Part shown: piece after piece, positions 1 through 7,655 of the stretch
Numbering within the stretch: position 1 is the first letter of the stretch
Layout: each line of letters opens with the position of its first letter
NCBI GenBank assembly: GCA_015490675.1
Contig: WFXI01000291.1
Location: 1 to 19,657, forward strand
From: Hydrogenothermaceae bacterium
GTDB lineage: Bacteria; Aquificota; Aquificia; Aquificales; Hydrogenothermaceae
Direction of reading: 5' to 3'
DNA: 19,657 nt
Position numbers and translations under genes: made by a program
Notes under the pieces: generated by a model
The model's database searches: none
What the model saw: only the letters and a program-made list of their open reading frames with translations
Told to the model about the DNA's origin: nothing

Positions 1-5
1 ATTTA

Positions 6-1895
6 TTATTGAACCTCTGGGTCAATTACATCATCATCGCCTTTTTTAGCTTCTCCTGTTTGACCTGTTTGTGCTCCTGCATTTGCTCCAGATTGATAAA
101 GTTTTTGTGCAATTTTGTTAGCTACAGCTGTTACCTTATCTATTGCAGATTGAACTTTGTCTTTTTCGTTTCCGCCTAAAGCTTCTTTTGCTTCTTTTAT
201 AGCTTCTTCTGCTTCTTTTATCTCATTTTCATCAAGTTTTGCTCTATTTTCGTTTAATGTTTTTTCTAAGCTATATACTAATGCATCTAACTGGTTCTTT
301 AGTTCAACAACTTCTTGGAATTTCTTGTCTTCTTCTTCGTGTTTCTTCGCTTCCTCAATAATTTTTTGGATTTCTTCTTCAGTTAATCCAGAAGAAGGTT
401 GAACTGTTAAAGATTGAGATTTTCCTGTTGCTTTGTCTGTAGCAGTTACGTGTAATATTCCATCAGCATCTATATCAAAGCAAACTTCAATTTGTGGAAC
501 TCCCCTTGGTGCTGGAGGTATATCTGTCAAGATAAATCTACCAAGGGACTTGTTCTCCTTAGCCATTTTTCTTTCACCCTGGAGAACATGTATCTCAACT
601 TGAGTTTGGTTATCTGCTGCTGTTGTAAATATTTCACATTTTTTAGTTGGTATAGGAGTATTTCTTGGAATTAGAACAGTCATTACTCCACCAAGAGTTT
701 CTATACCAAGAGATAAAGGAGTTACATCAATAAGTAATACATCCTTAACTTCTCCAGCTAATACTCCACCTTGTATTGCAGCACCAACAGAAACTACTTC
801 GTCTGGGTTAACACCTTTGTGTGGTTCTTTTCCAAAGAATTCTTTAATTCTTTGTTGAACTAATGGAATTCTTGTTGAACCACCAACTAGAACTACATCA
901 TCTATATCTTGAGGAGTTAATTTTGCAGCTTCTAAAGCTCTTTTAACAATATCCATTGTTTTATCAACAATATCTTTAATCATTTCCTCAAGTCTTGCTC
1001 TAGTTAACTTTTTCTCTAAGTGTAAAGGTTGTTTGCTTTCTGGGTCTATTGTAATAAATGGAAGGTTTATTTCTGTTTCCATTTTGAAAGATAATTCTTT
1101 TTTAGCTTGTTCTGCAGCTTCTTTTAATCTTTGGAAAGCAGTTTTATCTTCTCTTAAGTCTATTCCTGTTTCTTTTTTGAATTCTTCAACAAGCCAGTTA
1201 ATAATTCTTGCGTCTATATCAGAACCACCTAAATGAGTATCTCCATCAGAGGCTTTAACTTCAATTACTCCATCTCCACCTTCAAGTATAGATACATCAA
1301 ATGTTCCACCACCAAAGTCGTAAACAAGGATTTTTACATCAGATTTTTTATCAAGTCCGTAAGCTAAAGCTGCTGCTGTTGGTTCGTTTATAATTCTTTT
1401 TACTTCAAGACCTGCAATTTTTCCTGCGTCTTTTGTCGCCTGTCTTTGTCTTTCGTTGAAATATGCTGGAACTGTAATAACAGCTTCAGTTACAGGCTCC
1501 CCTAAATATGCTTCTGCTGCTTCTTTTAATTTTTTCAATACCTGTGCACCAACTTCTTCAGGTCTTACAACTTTTCCTGCATTTGGAACATCAAAAGCAG
1601 CATCTCCTTTATCATCTGCTACAACTTTATATGGAACATATTTTATTTCTTCTTGAACTTCATCAAATTTTCTACCTATAAATCTTTTTGCTTCATAAAT
1701 TGTATTTTGAGGGTCTAAAACTGCCCTTCTTTTTGCTGGTTCTCCAACTAGAATTTCACCTTCTTTTGTCCATGAAACTACAGATGGAGTTGTTCTTGCA
1801 CCTTCTTGATTTGCAATAACTACTGGCTCTCCTCCCACCATTACTGAAACAACTGAGTTAGTTGTTCCAAGGTCTATTCCTATTACTTTACCCAT
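6..1895 (-). CDS. dnaK: Molecular chaperone DnaK (Hsp70)
   Basis: Cytoplasmic ATP-dependent Hsp70 chaperone that binds exposed hydrophobic peptides and normally works with DnaJ and GrpE, neither of which lies in this window. At 629 residues it is full length for the family. The N-terminal ATPase domain shows phosphate-1 IGIDLGTTNSVVSV near residue 5, phosphate-2 DFGGGTFDVSIL near 195 and the adenosine motif VLVGGSTRIPLVQ near 340. The linker DVLLIDVTPLSLGIET follows, then the beta substrate-binding domain, a Lys/Glu-rich helical lid and a disordered tail ending DDDVIDPEVQ. The tail keeps the bacterial acidic DDDVID element. The ATG is preceded by AAGGAGG about 6 nt upstream. It appears monocistronic on the visible side, with its own promoter at 1931-1959. 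I see no CIRCE element, so HrcA control is not supported here. Confidence 0.99.
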   Translation of the reverse strand: MGKVIGIDLGTTNSVVSVMVGGEPVVIANQEGARTTPSVVSWTKEGEILVGEPAKRRAVLDPQNTIYEAKRFIGRKFDEVQEEIKYVPYKVVADDKGDAAFDVPNAGKVVRPEEVGAQVLKKLKEAAEAYLGEPVTEAVITVPAYFNERQRQATKDAGKIAGLEVKRIINEPTAAALAYGLDKKSDVKILVYDFGGGTFDVSILEGGDGVIEVKASDGDTHLGGSDIDARIINWLVEEFKKETGIDLREDKTAFQRLKEAAEQAKKELSFKMETEINLPFITIDPESKQPLHLEKKLTRARLEEMIKDIVDKTMDIVKRALEAAKLTPQDIDDVVLVGGSTRIPLVQQRIKEFFGKEPHKGVNPDEVVSVGAAIQGGVLAGEVKDVLLIDVTPLSLGIETLGGVMTVLIPRNTPIPTKKCEIFTTAADNQTQVEIHVLQGERKMAKENKSLGRFILTDIPPAPRGVPQIEVCFDIDADGILHVTATDKATGKSQSLTVQPSSGLTEEEIQKIIEEAKKHEEEDKKFQEVVELKNQLDALVYSLEKTLNENRAKLDENEIKEAEEAIKEAKEALGGNEKDKVQSAIDKVTAVANKIAQKLYQSGANAGAQTGQTGEAKKGDDDVIDPEVQ

Positions 1896-1930
1896 TTAAA
1901 GTCCTCCTTATTTTATTTTTGGTTAATAAT

Positions 1931-1959
1931 AAGATATAACTTTAGTGAGTTATTGTCAA
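1931..1959 (-). promoter_or_regulatory. Sigma-70-type promoter of dnaK with dyad in the spacer
   Basis: On the minus strand TTGACA (1954-1959) is followed after 17 bp by TATCTT (1931-1936), about 35 nt before the dnaK ATG. The spacer carries a perfect inverted repeat, ATAACT/AGTTAT with a 6-nt centre (1936-1953), which sits between and touches both hexamers. It looks like a place where a repressor could bind, but no regulator is identified. Confidence 0.7.
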
Positions 1960-1977
1960 GTATATTTATAAAAGAGT

Positions 1978-2661
1978 TTATAAATCTAGAGTTAAGATTA
2001 GAATTTGGACTAGTCCAATTAAAAATCCAAGCACTGCTCCAAATATATTGATATATTTGAAATGTTCTCCTGATATTGAAAGAATTATCTTTTCAAGTTC
2101 TTGAGGAGTTAATTCATCTAAAGTTTCTATAACAAGTTTTTTTACATCTAACTGTTTTGAAATATTTACAATTTCTGTTTCTATTTCATTTTCTAAAGTT
2201 TCAACTAATTGATTTTTTATTTTCAGTTTAACCTTTTCTTTTACTTTTTCTAATCCCTTCTCTAAAGCTTTTTCTAAGGCAGTAGTTAAAAACAAACCTT
2301 TTATACTAAATTTCCCCAGCGTTAAAGCATTTTTTAAGGCATTTTTTATTTCTTCAAAATTTTCCTCTACAAATTTATCTACAAATGTATCCACTTTTCG
2401 TTTTAAAGTTTTTTCATAATCTAATTCTTTTAAAAGTTTTAAGATTTTTTCTTCTGTAAAGAAGTGATTTACTACTAAATTAGCAATACTTTCAATTAAA
2501 TGTTTTCTTTCTTTAGGAATAATCCCAGGAGTAAATGGAAGTTTAAAACCAAATATGTAAATTGGCTTGTATGGTCTAAATAGCATTTTTATTGCTATGT
2601 AATTTGTTATGTAGCCAATAAAAGCCCCAATAAATGGAATAAGTAAGATTTTTATTTCCAA
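1978..2661 (-). CDS. DUF445 family membrane-anchored protein
   Basis: Membrane protein of the DUF445 (YheB-like) family, whose molecular function is not established. At 227 residues it is at the short end of the family. An N-terminal hydrophobic segment (about 4-26) runs into the family motif NYIAIKMLFRP (20-30), then LPFTPGIIPKER (41-52). A long, highly charged helical middle (about 55-200) follows, and a second hydrophobic segment (about 203-225) ends the protein. This gives a hairpin with both ends in the membrane and a helical domain on one side. The start codon is TTG: its frame opens 6 nt after TAAGGAGG, with no better ATG nearby. It lies upstream of dnaK on the same strand, 82 bp away, and is divergent from htpX. 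Together the three genes make a stress or envelope neighbourhood, which is inference from position only. Confidence 0.85.
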   Translation of the reverse strand: MEIKILLIPFIGAFIGYITNYIAIKMLFRPYKPIYIFGFKLPFTPGIIPKERKHLIESIANLVVNHFFTEEKILKLLKELDYEKTLKRKVDTFVDKFVEENFEEIKNALKNALTLGKFSIKGLFLTTALEKALEKGLEKVKEKVKLKIKNQLVETLENEIETEIVNISKQLDVKKLVIETLDELTPQELEKIILSISGEHFKYINIFGAVLGFLIGLVQILILTLDL

Positions 2662-2694
2662 CGAAAACCTCCTTAAAGAAGATAAATATAAGTA

Positions 2695-2723
2695 TTGAAA
2701 TGCTTTAAAATAATATATATTAA
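2695..2723 (+). promoter_or_regulatory. Possible htpX promoter
   Basis: TTGAAA (2695-2700) is followed after 17 bp by TATTAA (2718-2723); TATATT (2716-2721) is an alternative -10. The region is very AT-rich, so chance matches are likely. Position in the 99-bp divergent gap before htpX is the main support. Confidence 0.4.
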
Positions 2724-2760
2724 ATATGACAAAAAACTTTTAGGAGGTAATAATTAGGTT

Positions 2761-3639
2761 ATGTATAACCTTAAAACAGTTTTACTACTTGGATTTTTAA
2801 CAGGTCTATTTTTACTTGTTGGTAAGTTAATTGGTGGACAGCAAGGTATGATTATAGCCTTTTTCTTTGCAATGGCTATGAATTTCTTTACTTACTGGTT
2901 TTCTGACAAAATGGTTTTATCCATGTATGGTGCTAGAGAAGTTTCTTATGAAGAAGCTCCTTGGCTTCATCAAATGGTAGAAGATTTAGCAAGAAGAGCA
3001 GGAATACCAAAACCTAGAGTTTATATAGTTGATATGCATGTTCCAAATGCTTTTGCAACGGGAAGAGACCCTAAACACGCTGCTGTAGCAGTAACAACTG
3101 GAATTTTAGATATTTTAAATGAAGATGAATTAAAAGGGGTTTTAGCTCACGAACTTGGACATATTAAAAATAGGGACATTTTAATTTCTACAATTGCTGC
3201 AACTATTGGTGGTGCTATATCTATGATTGCAGAAATGGCATTCTGGTCTAATCTTTTTGGTGGAAGTAATGATGAAGAAGAAGGTGGCGGAATAGGTGAG
3301 TTAATTGGTTCAATTCTTCTTTTAGTATTAGCTCCTATTGCTGCTATGATAATCCAAATGGCTATATCCCGTTCTAGAGAGTTTGCTGCAGATAAAGCAG
3401 GTGCAGAGATTTCTGGATGTCCTCTTTGTTTAGCTAGAGCTTTAGAAAAATTAGAAATGGCTGCTAAGCAACTAACCCCTGTTGCAGAAAGAGAAGTTAA
3501 TCCTGGAACAGCACATATGATGATTGTAAACCCATTTAAGGGAGATTTTATAGCTAAACTATTCTCAACACATCCTCCTACAGAAGAAAGAATTGCAAGA
3601 CTATTGGAAATTGCAAAAAGAATGGGACAGGCATACTAA
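2761..3639 (+). CDS. htpX: Membrane zinc metalloprotease HtpX (M48B)
   Basis: Integral inner-membrane protease that degrades misfolded membrane proteins, acting alongside FtsH in species where it has been studied. At 292 residues it is the usual length. Two N-terminal hydrophobic segments (about 7-24 and 29-46) precede the cytoplasmic catalytic part with HELGH at 130-134, in which H130 and H134 bind zinc and E131 is the base. Two more hydrophobic stretches (about 143-165 and 183-203) flank an acidic, glycine-rich loop. SREFAAD at 205-211 supplies the third ligand, E207. The C-terminal FSTHPPTEERIARL is typical of the family. The ATG is the first possible start after an in-frame stop. AGGAGG lies 13 nt upstream, longer than usual. 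Divergent from DUF445/dnaK, it shares a plausible envelope-stress role. Confidence 0.97.
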   Translation: MYNLKTVLLLGFLTGLFLLVGKLIGGQQGMIIAFFFAMAMNFFTYWFSDKMVLSMYGAREVSYEEAPWLHQMVEDLARRAGIPKPRVYIVDMHVPNAFATGRDPKHAAVAVTTGILDILNEDELKGVLAHELGHIKNRDILISTIAATIGGAISMIAEMAFWSNLFGGSNDEEEGGGIGELIGSILLLVLAPIAAMIIQMAISRSREFAADKAGAEISGCPLCLARALEKLEMAAKQLTPVAEREVNPGTAHMMIVNPFKGDFIAKLFSTHPPTEERIARLLEIAKRMGQAY

Positions 3640-3669
3640 TTTGCCTTGTTCCCTTGCCGTAAATTTTCT

Positions 3670-3685
3670 TTTAATTTAAATTAAA
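3670..3685. repeat. 16-bp perfect AT-only palindrome
   Basis: TTTAATTTAAATTAAA is its own reverse complement and lies in the 74-bp gap between htpX and the coiled-coil gene. It contains no G or C, so it would not make a stable terminator hairpin. It could be a protein-binding site or a by-product of base composition. Confidence 0.5.
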
Positions 3686-3713
3686 TTTTGAAAGTTTTTA
3701 TTTTGAGGAAAAA

Positions 3714-4316
3714 ATGTTTGAAAGAGCTAGAGGTTTAGTTAAAGAAGTTACGCTAGAAGTAATATATGAAGTTGTAGATGAAAGAAGTAAAAAAATTCTT
3801 GAAAGAATTGAACATATAGAAAGAAGACAGGAAGAAGATTTTAGATATTTAGTTCAAAGGATTGATTCTTCAAATGAAACCTTAAATCAAAGGATAGATT
3901 TACTAAGACAAGAAACTAAAGAAGAAATTAATAAACTAAATCAGAAATCTGAGAATATTAAAGTAGAACTAAAAGAAGAAATTAATAGTGTTAAATCTGA
4001 ATTAAGACAAGATATAGATAGATTAGATAACAAGATTGACAAAACTAAATTAGAACTCAAGGAAGATGTAAGCAAATTAGACCAAAAAATTGAAAATACC
4101 AAGCTAGAATTAAAAGAAGACATAAATAAACTAAATCAGAAAATAGAAAATACTAGATCTGAGCTTAAAGAAGACATAAATAAGCTAGATATAAAAATTG
4201 AAAATGTTAAGTCTGAGCTTAAGGAAGAAATTAACCAGTTAAAACAAGAAATGTCAAATATAAATCGTAGAATAGATACAGTAATTCAAATGTTATCCGA
4301 TATATTAAGAAAATAG
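3714..4316 (+). CDS. Coiled-coil protein with 18-residue tandem repeats
   Basis: I do not recognise a named family. The 200-residue product is almost wholly charged and helical, with no signal peptide and no membrane segment. After a non-repetitive head (1-64), residues 65-82 and 94-183 form units of exactly 18 residues of the type KLELKEDINKLNQKIENT (130-147). An 11-residue unit (83-93) interrupts the series. An 18-residue unit equals a heptad plus a hendecad, which favours a nearly straight coiled coil. The C-terminal SNINRRIDTVIQMLSDILRK could be a capping helix. GAGGA lies 4 nt before the ATG. It is first in a tight operon with a Usp-like gene 21 nt downstream and then an ion transporter. 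A scaffold or tether for those partners is possible, but that is inference. Confidence 0.85.
   Translation: MFERARGLVKEVTLEVIYEVVDERSKKILERIEHIERRQEEDFRYLVQRIDSSNETLNQRIDLLRQETKEEINKLNQKSENIKVELKEEINSVKSELRQDIDRLDNKIDKTKLELKEDVSKLDQKIENTKLELKEDINKLNQKIENTRSELKEDINKLDIKIENVKSELKEEINQLKQEMSNINRRIDTVIQMLSDILRK
3906..4262 (+). repeat. In-gene tandem 54-bp repeats (18 codons each)
   Basis: Six units of 18 codons and one of 11 codons, decoded as variants of (K/R)xELKEDINKLxxKIENx. The DNA copies differ mainly at third positions and at a few replacement sites. The array is therefore diverged and not freshly amplified. Confidence 0.85.
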
Positions 4317-4337
4317 TCTTTTTCTAAGGAGCTGGGT

Positions 4338-5075
4338 ATGGTTTTTAAAAATTTAGTTTTTATTATTGAAGATGAGGGGGATTTAAAATTCTTATTATTC
4401 GTAGAGAATTTAGCGACAAAATTAGGAGCATCTATCTTTTATCTAACTATAAATCCAAACTTAACAATAGATGGTAATGCAAAATATGTAAGTGAAAATC
4501 TAGAAGAGACTATTTCCTATGCTCTAAATTCTCTAAATTCAGACCTTGTTATAACCCATAGAAAAAAAATAGACCCATTTAAAATGATTTTTAAAAAGCC
4601 TGAATATGTAAAACTTGCTGAGGAATTTAACAATGCAAGATTCCTTTTTTTAAGAGAAGACATATCTGAAATAAGCAAAATAGGAGTAGCTATAGATTTT
4701 GAAGATGAAGTTAACTATGTAGATTATCTAAAAGTTTCTTATGAATTTTCAAAAGCACTTGGTATAGAACCAGAATTTTTATTTTCATTTAATCAGGTCT
4801 ACTATGAAACTGCTCTAACAAAAACCCATACAGTAGAAGAAGCTAAACAGATTATTCAAGAAATGCTTGAAACAAAAATAAATAAGATAAAAGAAAACTT
4901 AGCAAAAGCTTTAAATGGTAAAGAGGTAACTTTAAAAGTTTTAAAAGGAGAGCCAAAAAGAGAAATTCCATATTACCTTCACGAAAACAAATTTGATTTA
5001 GGAATTATATCCTCAAAAATTAAGAATAAAGTTTCTTATCTCGAAAATATAGAAGTATCTATTGGAATATTTTAA
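4338..5075 (+). CDS. Tandem Usp-like (universal stress protein fold) protein, degenerate
   Basis: Probable cytoplasmic protein with two Usp-like alpha/beta domains. Domain 1 spans about residues 1-108, from KNLVFIIEDEGDLKFLLFVE through LGASIFYLTIN to DLVITHR. Domain 2 spans about 112-245, from KIGVAIDFEDEVNYVDYLKV to KFDLGIISSK. Both show the Usp beginning (strand, acidic loop, helix) and a late strand with the pattern DLxIxS. The ATP-binding Gx2Gx9G(S/T) loop of classical Usp proteins is not visible in either half. If this is a Usp, it is probably a non-nucleotide-binding or adaptor type. AAGGAG lies a few bases before the ATG. It sits 21 nt after the coiled-coil gene and 11 nt before the transporter gene, so a regulatory role on that transporter is a reasonable guess. 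The assignment rests on fold pattern, not strong sequence identity. Confidence 0.6.
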   Translation: MVFKNLVFIIEDEGDLKFLLFVENLATKLGASIFYLTINPNLTIDGNAKYVSENLEETISYALNSLNSDLVITHRKKIDPFKMIFKKPEYVKLAEEFNNARFLFLREDISEISKIGVAIDFEDEVNYVDYLKVSYEFSKALGIEPEFLFSFNQVYYETALTKTHTVEEAKQIIQEMLETKINKIKENLAKALNGKEVTLKVLKGEPKREIPYYLHENKFDLGIISSKIKNKVSYLENIEVSIGIF

Positions 5076-5086
5076 GGGGCGATGCG

Positions 5087-6424
5087 ATGGAACATCATTC
5101 AATATTAGAAGTATTTGGTATTCATGTGACACACGAACTTTTATTTACCCTTTCTATCCTCTTATTTATTGGAACTTATGCAATGATTGTCTTGGAAAAA
5201 TTTTTCCATAGAGTTCCAGCAGCACTGCTTGGTGGATTTCTAGCAATATTTATAGGAATTTTAACACCAGAGCAAGCCTGGGAATCTATTGACCATAACA
5301 CTATCTTCTTACTTCTTGGTATGATGGTTATTGTTTCTGTTTTAATTGAAAGTGGTTTTTTCTCTATACTTTCTTTAAAGGCTTTACAAATTACAAAAGG
5401 AAATCCGTTAAAAATACTGATAGTTTTTACTGTTTTAACAGGATTTCTATCTGCATTTTTAGATAATGTTACAACTGTTTTATTTATGATACCAATTTTA
5501 ATTGGTCTAACTGCAAAACTTAAATTAAATCCAGTTCCATATGTTATAGCTACAGTTTTAGCTTCTAATATAGGAGGAACTGCTACATTAATTGGAGACC
5601 CACCAAATATTATTATTGGTTCTTTAGGTGGATTTACTTTTATGGACTTTATTGTAAACATAGCTCCTATTGTAATCCTTACACATATAGTTGGAACAAT
5701 TGCGTTTGTTTTATATATGAAAATTAGAGGTGATTTAAAACCTCAAATGACAGATGAAAAAGAGATAGAAAAACTTATAGCTGAGCAAAAAGCTGAATAT
5801 GATGTAGTTTTAATGAGAAAAGGATTAATCATTTTTGGAATAACAATATTTTTATTCTTTATGCACCATATTCTTCATTTAGAAGCAGGAACTATTGCAC
5901 TATTTATGGCATCCATTTTACTCTTATGGTCTAAAGAAGACCCTGAAAAAATATTTGAAAGAGTTGAATGGACAACTTTAATGTTCTTTATGGGTCTGTT
6001 TATAGTTATTGGTGGAATGGAACACACAGGAGTTTTTGAAAAAGTTGCACATTTTACCTCTGGGTTACTTCAAGAGCCAATGTCTAGTATATTAATTTTA
6101 GGTAGCCTTTCTGCAATTATCTCTGGAATTGTTGATAATATTCCGTTTACAATGGCAATGGCTAATGTTTTACTTGATTTTGGAAAAACTGTTGACTGGA
6201 ATGTAGAGCCATTGTGGTGGGCTTTAGCTCTTGGGGCTTGTTTAGGTGGTAACTTAACTATTATTGGAGCTTCTGCGAATGTTGTTGCTGCTGGACTTGC
6301 AGAAAGAGAAGGTTATCCAATTAAATTTGTTGACTTTTTAAAAATGGGAACACCTGTAACAATTGTGACTGTGATATTTGCTCTTGCTTTACTTTATTTA
6401 AAATATCTCATTTTTGGCGTATAA
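5087..6424 (+). CDS. NhaD/ArsB-type ion transporter (probable Na+/H+ antiporter)
   Basis: Polytopic inner-membrane permease of the ion transporter superfamily that includes NhaD Na+/H+ antiporters, ArsB and eukaryotic P proteins. Its 445 residues are nearly all hydrophobic segments. The two-fold repeat expected of the family is visible. The first half has LDNVTTVLFMIP (125-136) followed by NIGGTATLIGDPPNIIIG (161-178). The second has VDNIPFTMAMA followed by GGNLTIIGASANVVAAG. The GDPPN motif and paired re-entrant loops favour NhaD/CitMHS-like proteins over classical ArsB. The substrate (Na+, arsenite or a carboxylate) cannot be read from sequence. The N-terminus is His-rich (MEHHSILEVFGIHVTH). 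AAGGGG precedes the ATG by about 7 nt, and a second ATG 5 nt upstream is out of frame. The 3' end overlaps the convergent truD by 27 bp. Confidence 0.88.
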   Translation: MEHHSILEVFGIHVTHELLFTLSILLFIGTYAMIVLEKFFHRVPAALLGGFLAIFIGILTPEQAWESIDHNTIFLLLGMMVIVSVLIESGFFSILSLKALQITKGNPLKILIVFTVLTGFLSAFLDNVTTVLFMIPILIGLTAKLKLNPVPYVIATVLASNIGGTATLIGDPPNIIIGSLGGFTFMDFIVNIAPIVILTHIVGTIAFVLYMKIRGDLKPQMTDEKEIEKLIAEQKAEYDVVLMRKGLIIFGITIFLFFMHHILHLEAGTIALFMASILLLWSKEDPEKIFERVEWTTLMFFMGLFIVIGGMEHTGVFEKVAHFTSGLLQEPMSSILILGSLSAIISGIVDNIPFTMAMANVLLDFGKTVDWNVEPLWWALALGACLGGNLTIIGASANVVAAGLAEREGYPIKFVDFLKMGTPVTIVTVIFALALLYLKYLIFGV

Positions 6425-7258
6425 ATGTTTTAAATACATAGTAGCATATGCTCCTTTTTTCAAGAAAAATCTAATTCTATTGCCATAGAGTTTTATCTCT
6501 GTGGCTTTTTCATATGTTCTTCTATAATCTCCTTTTATTTTTCTTCTTTTTAATATTTCTAAAAATTCTTTTAAGGAAAAACCTTCTTCTTTTAAGATTT
6601 CCTCATAATATTGTTTGCTCTCTTCCAGTTTAGCTTTATAACCTAAAATAGTCCAGAATTTTGGTAAATCATTAAATTCTAAAGGAATGAAAAATTTTTG
6701 GTTATGTTCTTCTAAAAATATACCTTTGTATTTATCTTTTAAAAATAATTCTAAGCTTTTATTCCAGAGATAAGACAGATATGCATCAATAAAAAAATTT
6801 TCCTTTTTTGACAGTTTTCTGTTAGCTAAAAGTAGTTGCTTCCCTTTGCTTATATTAAAAGGTTTAATTCTTTGGGTATCAAAGTAATTTATAAAAATTT
6901 CATTTATAGCTTTAACTTTTTCAGGAAGTTTTATGTCAAAATAATTTCCTTCTAATTGTCCAATTTTAATTTTTCTTTTTGCTCTTCTTAACTTTTTTAA
7001 TATAAAGAAATTATCTTTGAATTTTTCAATTTTTAGATTTCCATAATCTTCTAGTGAAGTTACATATTGGAATGTAAGGGCATTTTTATCTTTTAGACCT
7101 GCATAGCTTAGGTTTAGTTTTTTAGCTATATCTAAAGTGTTTAAGTTTCTCTTAATTAGTAGATATAGATTATACTCCCCCTCCTCCTGAGGATAGGACG
7201 CTTTTTCAACAACAATAAAATCTTCAGGTTTGTTTTTTATTTTCCATTTATATTCCAA
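6398..7258 (-). CDS. truD: tRNA pseudouridine synthase TruD, short form
   Basis: Isomerises U13 to pseudouridine in tRNAs (tRNA-Glu in E. coli). Family marks are KPEDFIVVEK (10-19), the catalytic motif AGLKDKNALTFQ (53-64) with presumed nucleophile D57, NYFDTQR (124-130) and the C-terminal FFLKKGAYATMYLKHLY (264-280). At 286 residues it is clearly shorter than E. coli TruD (about 350). The insertion domain between NYFDTQR and the C-terminal core is much reduced, but the core motifs are all present. The start is TTG, placed 1 nt after the TAG of the upstream 77-residue gene. There is no strong Shine-Dalgarno at ideal distance (AGGG lies about 13 nt upstream), so translation probably depends on coupling. 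It is convergent with, and overlaps, the transporter gene; I see no terminator between them. Confidence 0.9.
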   Translation of the reverse strand: MEYKWKIKNKPEDFIVVEKASYPQEEGEYNLYLLIKRNLNTLDIAKKLNLSYAGLKDKNALTFQYVTSLEDYGNLKIEKFKDNFFILKKLRRAKRKIKIGQLEGNYFDIKLPEKVKAINEIFINYFDTQRIKPFNISKGKQLLLANRKLSKKENFFIDAYLSYLWNKSLELFLKDKYKGIFLEEHNQKFFIPLEFNDLPKFWTILGYKAKLEESKQYYEEILKEEGFSLKEFLEILKRRKIKGDYRRTYEKATEIKLYGNRIRFFLKKGAYATMYLKHLYAKNEIF

Positions 7259-7259
7259 A

Positions 7260-7493
7260 CTATTCGTTTTCCCTTTGATGCATTTTCTCTATTTGTTCCA
7301 TTATAAACACTTTTAGAAGAGGAATTTGTTTTTTTATATTTTCTTCTGAAATTTCTTCATCATTTAGAGAGTTTGCAAGTTCTATTAATAAAGATGTTAA
7401 TCCTTTATAGTATTCCTTTAAAGAGATTTCTCCTTTTTTTCTTGCTTCAACTAACTCTTTAAGCTGTCTATTTAGGTCTGTACTTACTGTCAT
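7260..7493 (-). CDS. Small helical protein of unknown function, upstream of truD
   Basis: I do not recognise this 77-residue protein. It is strongly charged and predicted helical by eye, with no signal peptide, membrane segment or cysteine. The stretch EARKKGEISLKEYYKGLTSLL (about 16-36) resembles short helical hairpin domains that end oligomeric proteins, but the resemblance is loose. The second half is acidic then basic (NDEEISEENIKKQ, then MEQIEKMHQRENE). The gene is real by its strong signal: AAAGGAGG lies about 7 nt before the ATG, there is no competing frame, and the stop sits 1 nt from the truD start. A second ATG 5 nt upstream is out of frame. A role linked to truD expression or RNA modification is inference from linkage only. 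Confidence 0.8.
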   Translation of the reverse strand: MTVSTDLNRQLKELVEARKKGEISLKEYYKGLTSLLIELANSLNDEEISEENIKKQIPLLKVFIMEQIEKMHQRENE

Positions 7494-7569
7494 ACCATAC
7501 CTCCTTTACAGATTTTATGTATATTACAATATATGCAAATTAATATTAGAAGAAAATATATAAATACTC

Positions 7570-7598
7570 TTGTAAAATTTAAAAAACTTACATAAATT
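7570..7598 (+). promoter_or_regulatory. Possible htrA promoter
   Basis: TTGTAA (7570-7575) is followed after 17 bp by TAAATT (7593-7598), about 70 bp before the htrA start. Agreement with consensus is moderate in a very AT-rich gap, so this is tentative. Confidence 0.35.
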
Positions 7599-7606
7599 TT
7601 TAAGAA

Positions 7607-7625
7607 TTCACTATTTTTTCACTAT
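7607..7625 (+). repeat. Direct repeat TTCACTAT with 11-bp period upstream of htrA
   Basis: TTCACTAT occurs at 7607-7614 and again at 7618-7625, one helical turn apart. It lies just downstream of the possible promoter and upstream of the ribosome site of the HtrA-type protease gene. This is the geometry of a tandem regulator site, but no regulator is identified. Confidence 0.4.
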
Positions 7626-7655
7626 GTAGGAAAATAATTAAAAACAAAAATAAAT

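Noticed and set aside
157..1656. Several plus-strand open frames inside dnaK
   Set aside because: They are antisense to a full-length DnaK, have Ser/Phe-rich composition typical of reverse-strand shadows, and lack ribosome sites.
1896..1977. CIRCE/HrcA operator before dnaK
   Set aside because: Neither TTAGCACTC nor GAGTGCTAA is present; only a different short dyad is seen.
3640..3713. Intrinsic terminator after htpX
   Set aside because: The only dyad is AT-only and would not form a stable hairpin; no G/C stem is present.
3906..4262. Regular repeats as a possible CRISPR array
   Set aside because: The units are contiguous, in frame, 54 bp without spacers and encode a coiled coil.
5176..5661. 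161-codon minus-strand frame inside the transporter gene
   Set aside because: The plus-strand frame carries the family motifs; the antisense frame has none and no ribosome site.
6398..6424. Terminator between the transporter gene and truD
   Set aside because: The genes overlap convergently and I found no GC-rich hairpin with a T-run on either strand.
7520..7533. Inverted repeat TATATT/AATATA between the 77-residue gene and htrA
   Set aside because: AT-only and short; expected by chance in such base composition, with no further support.
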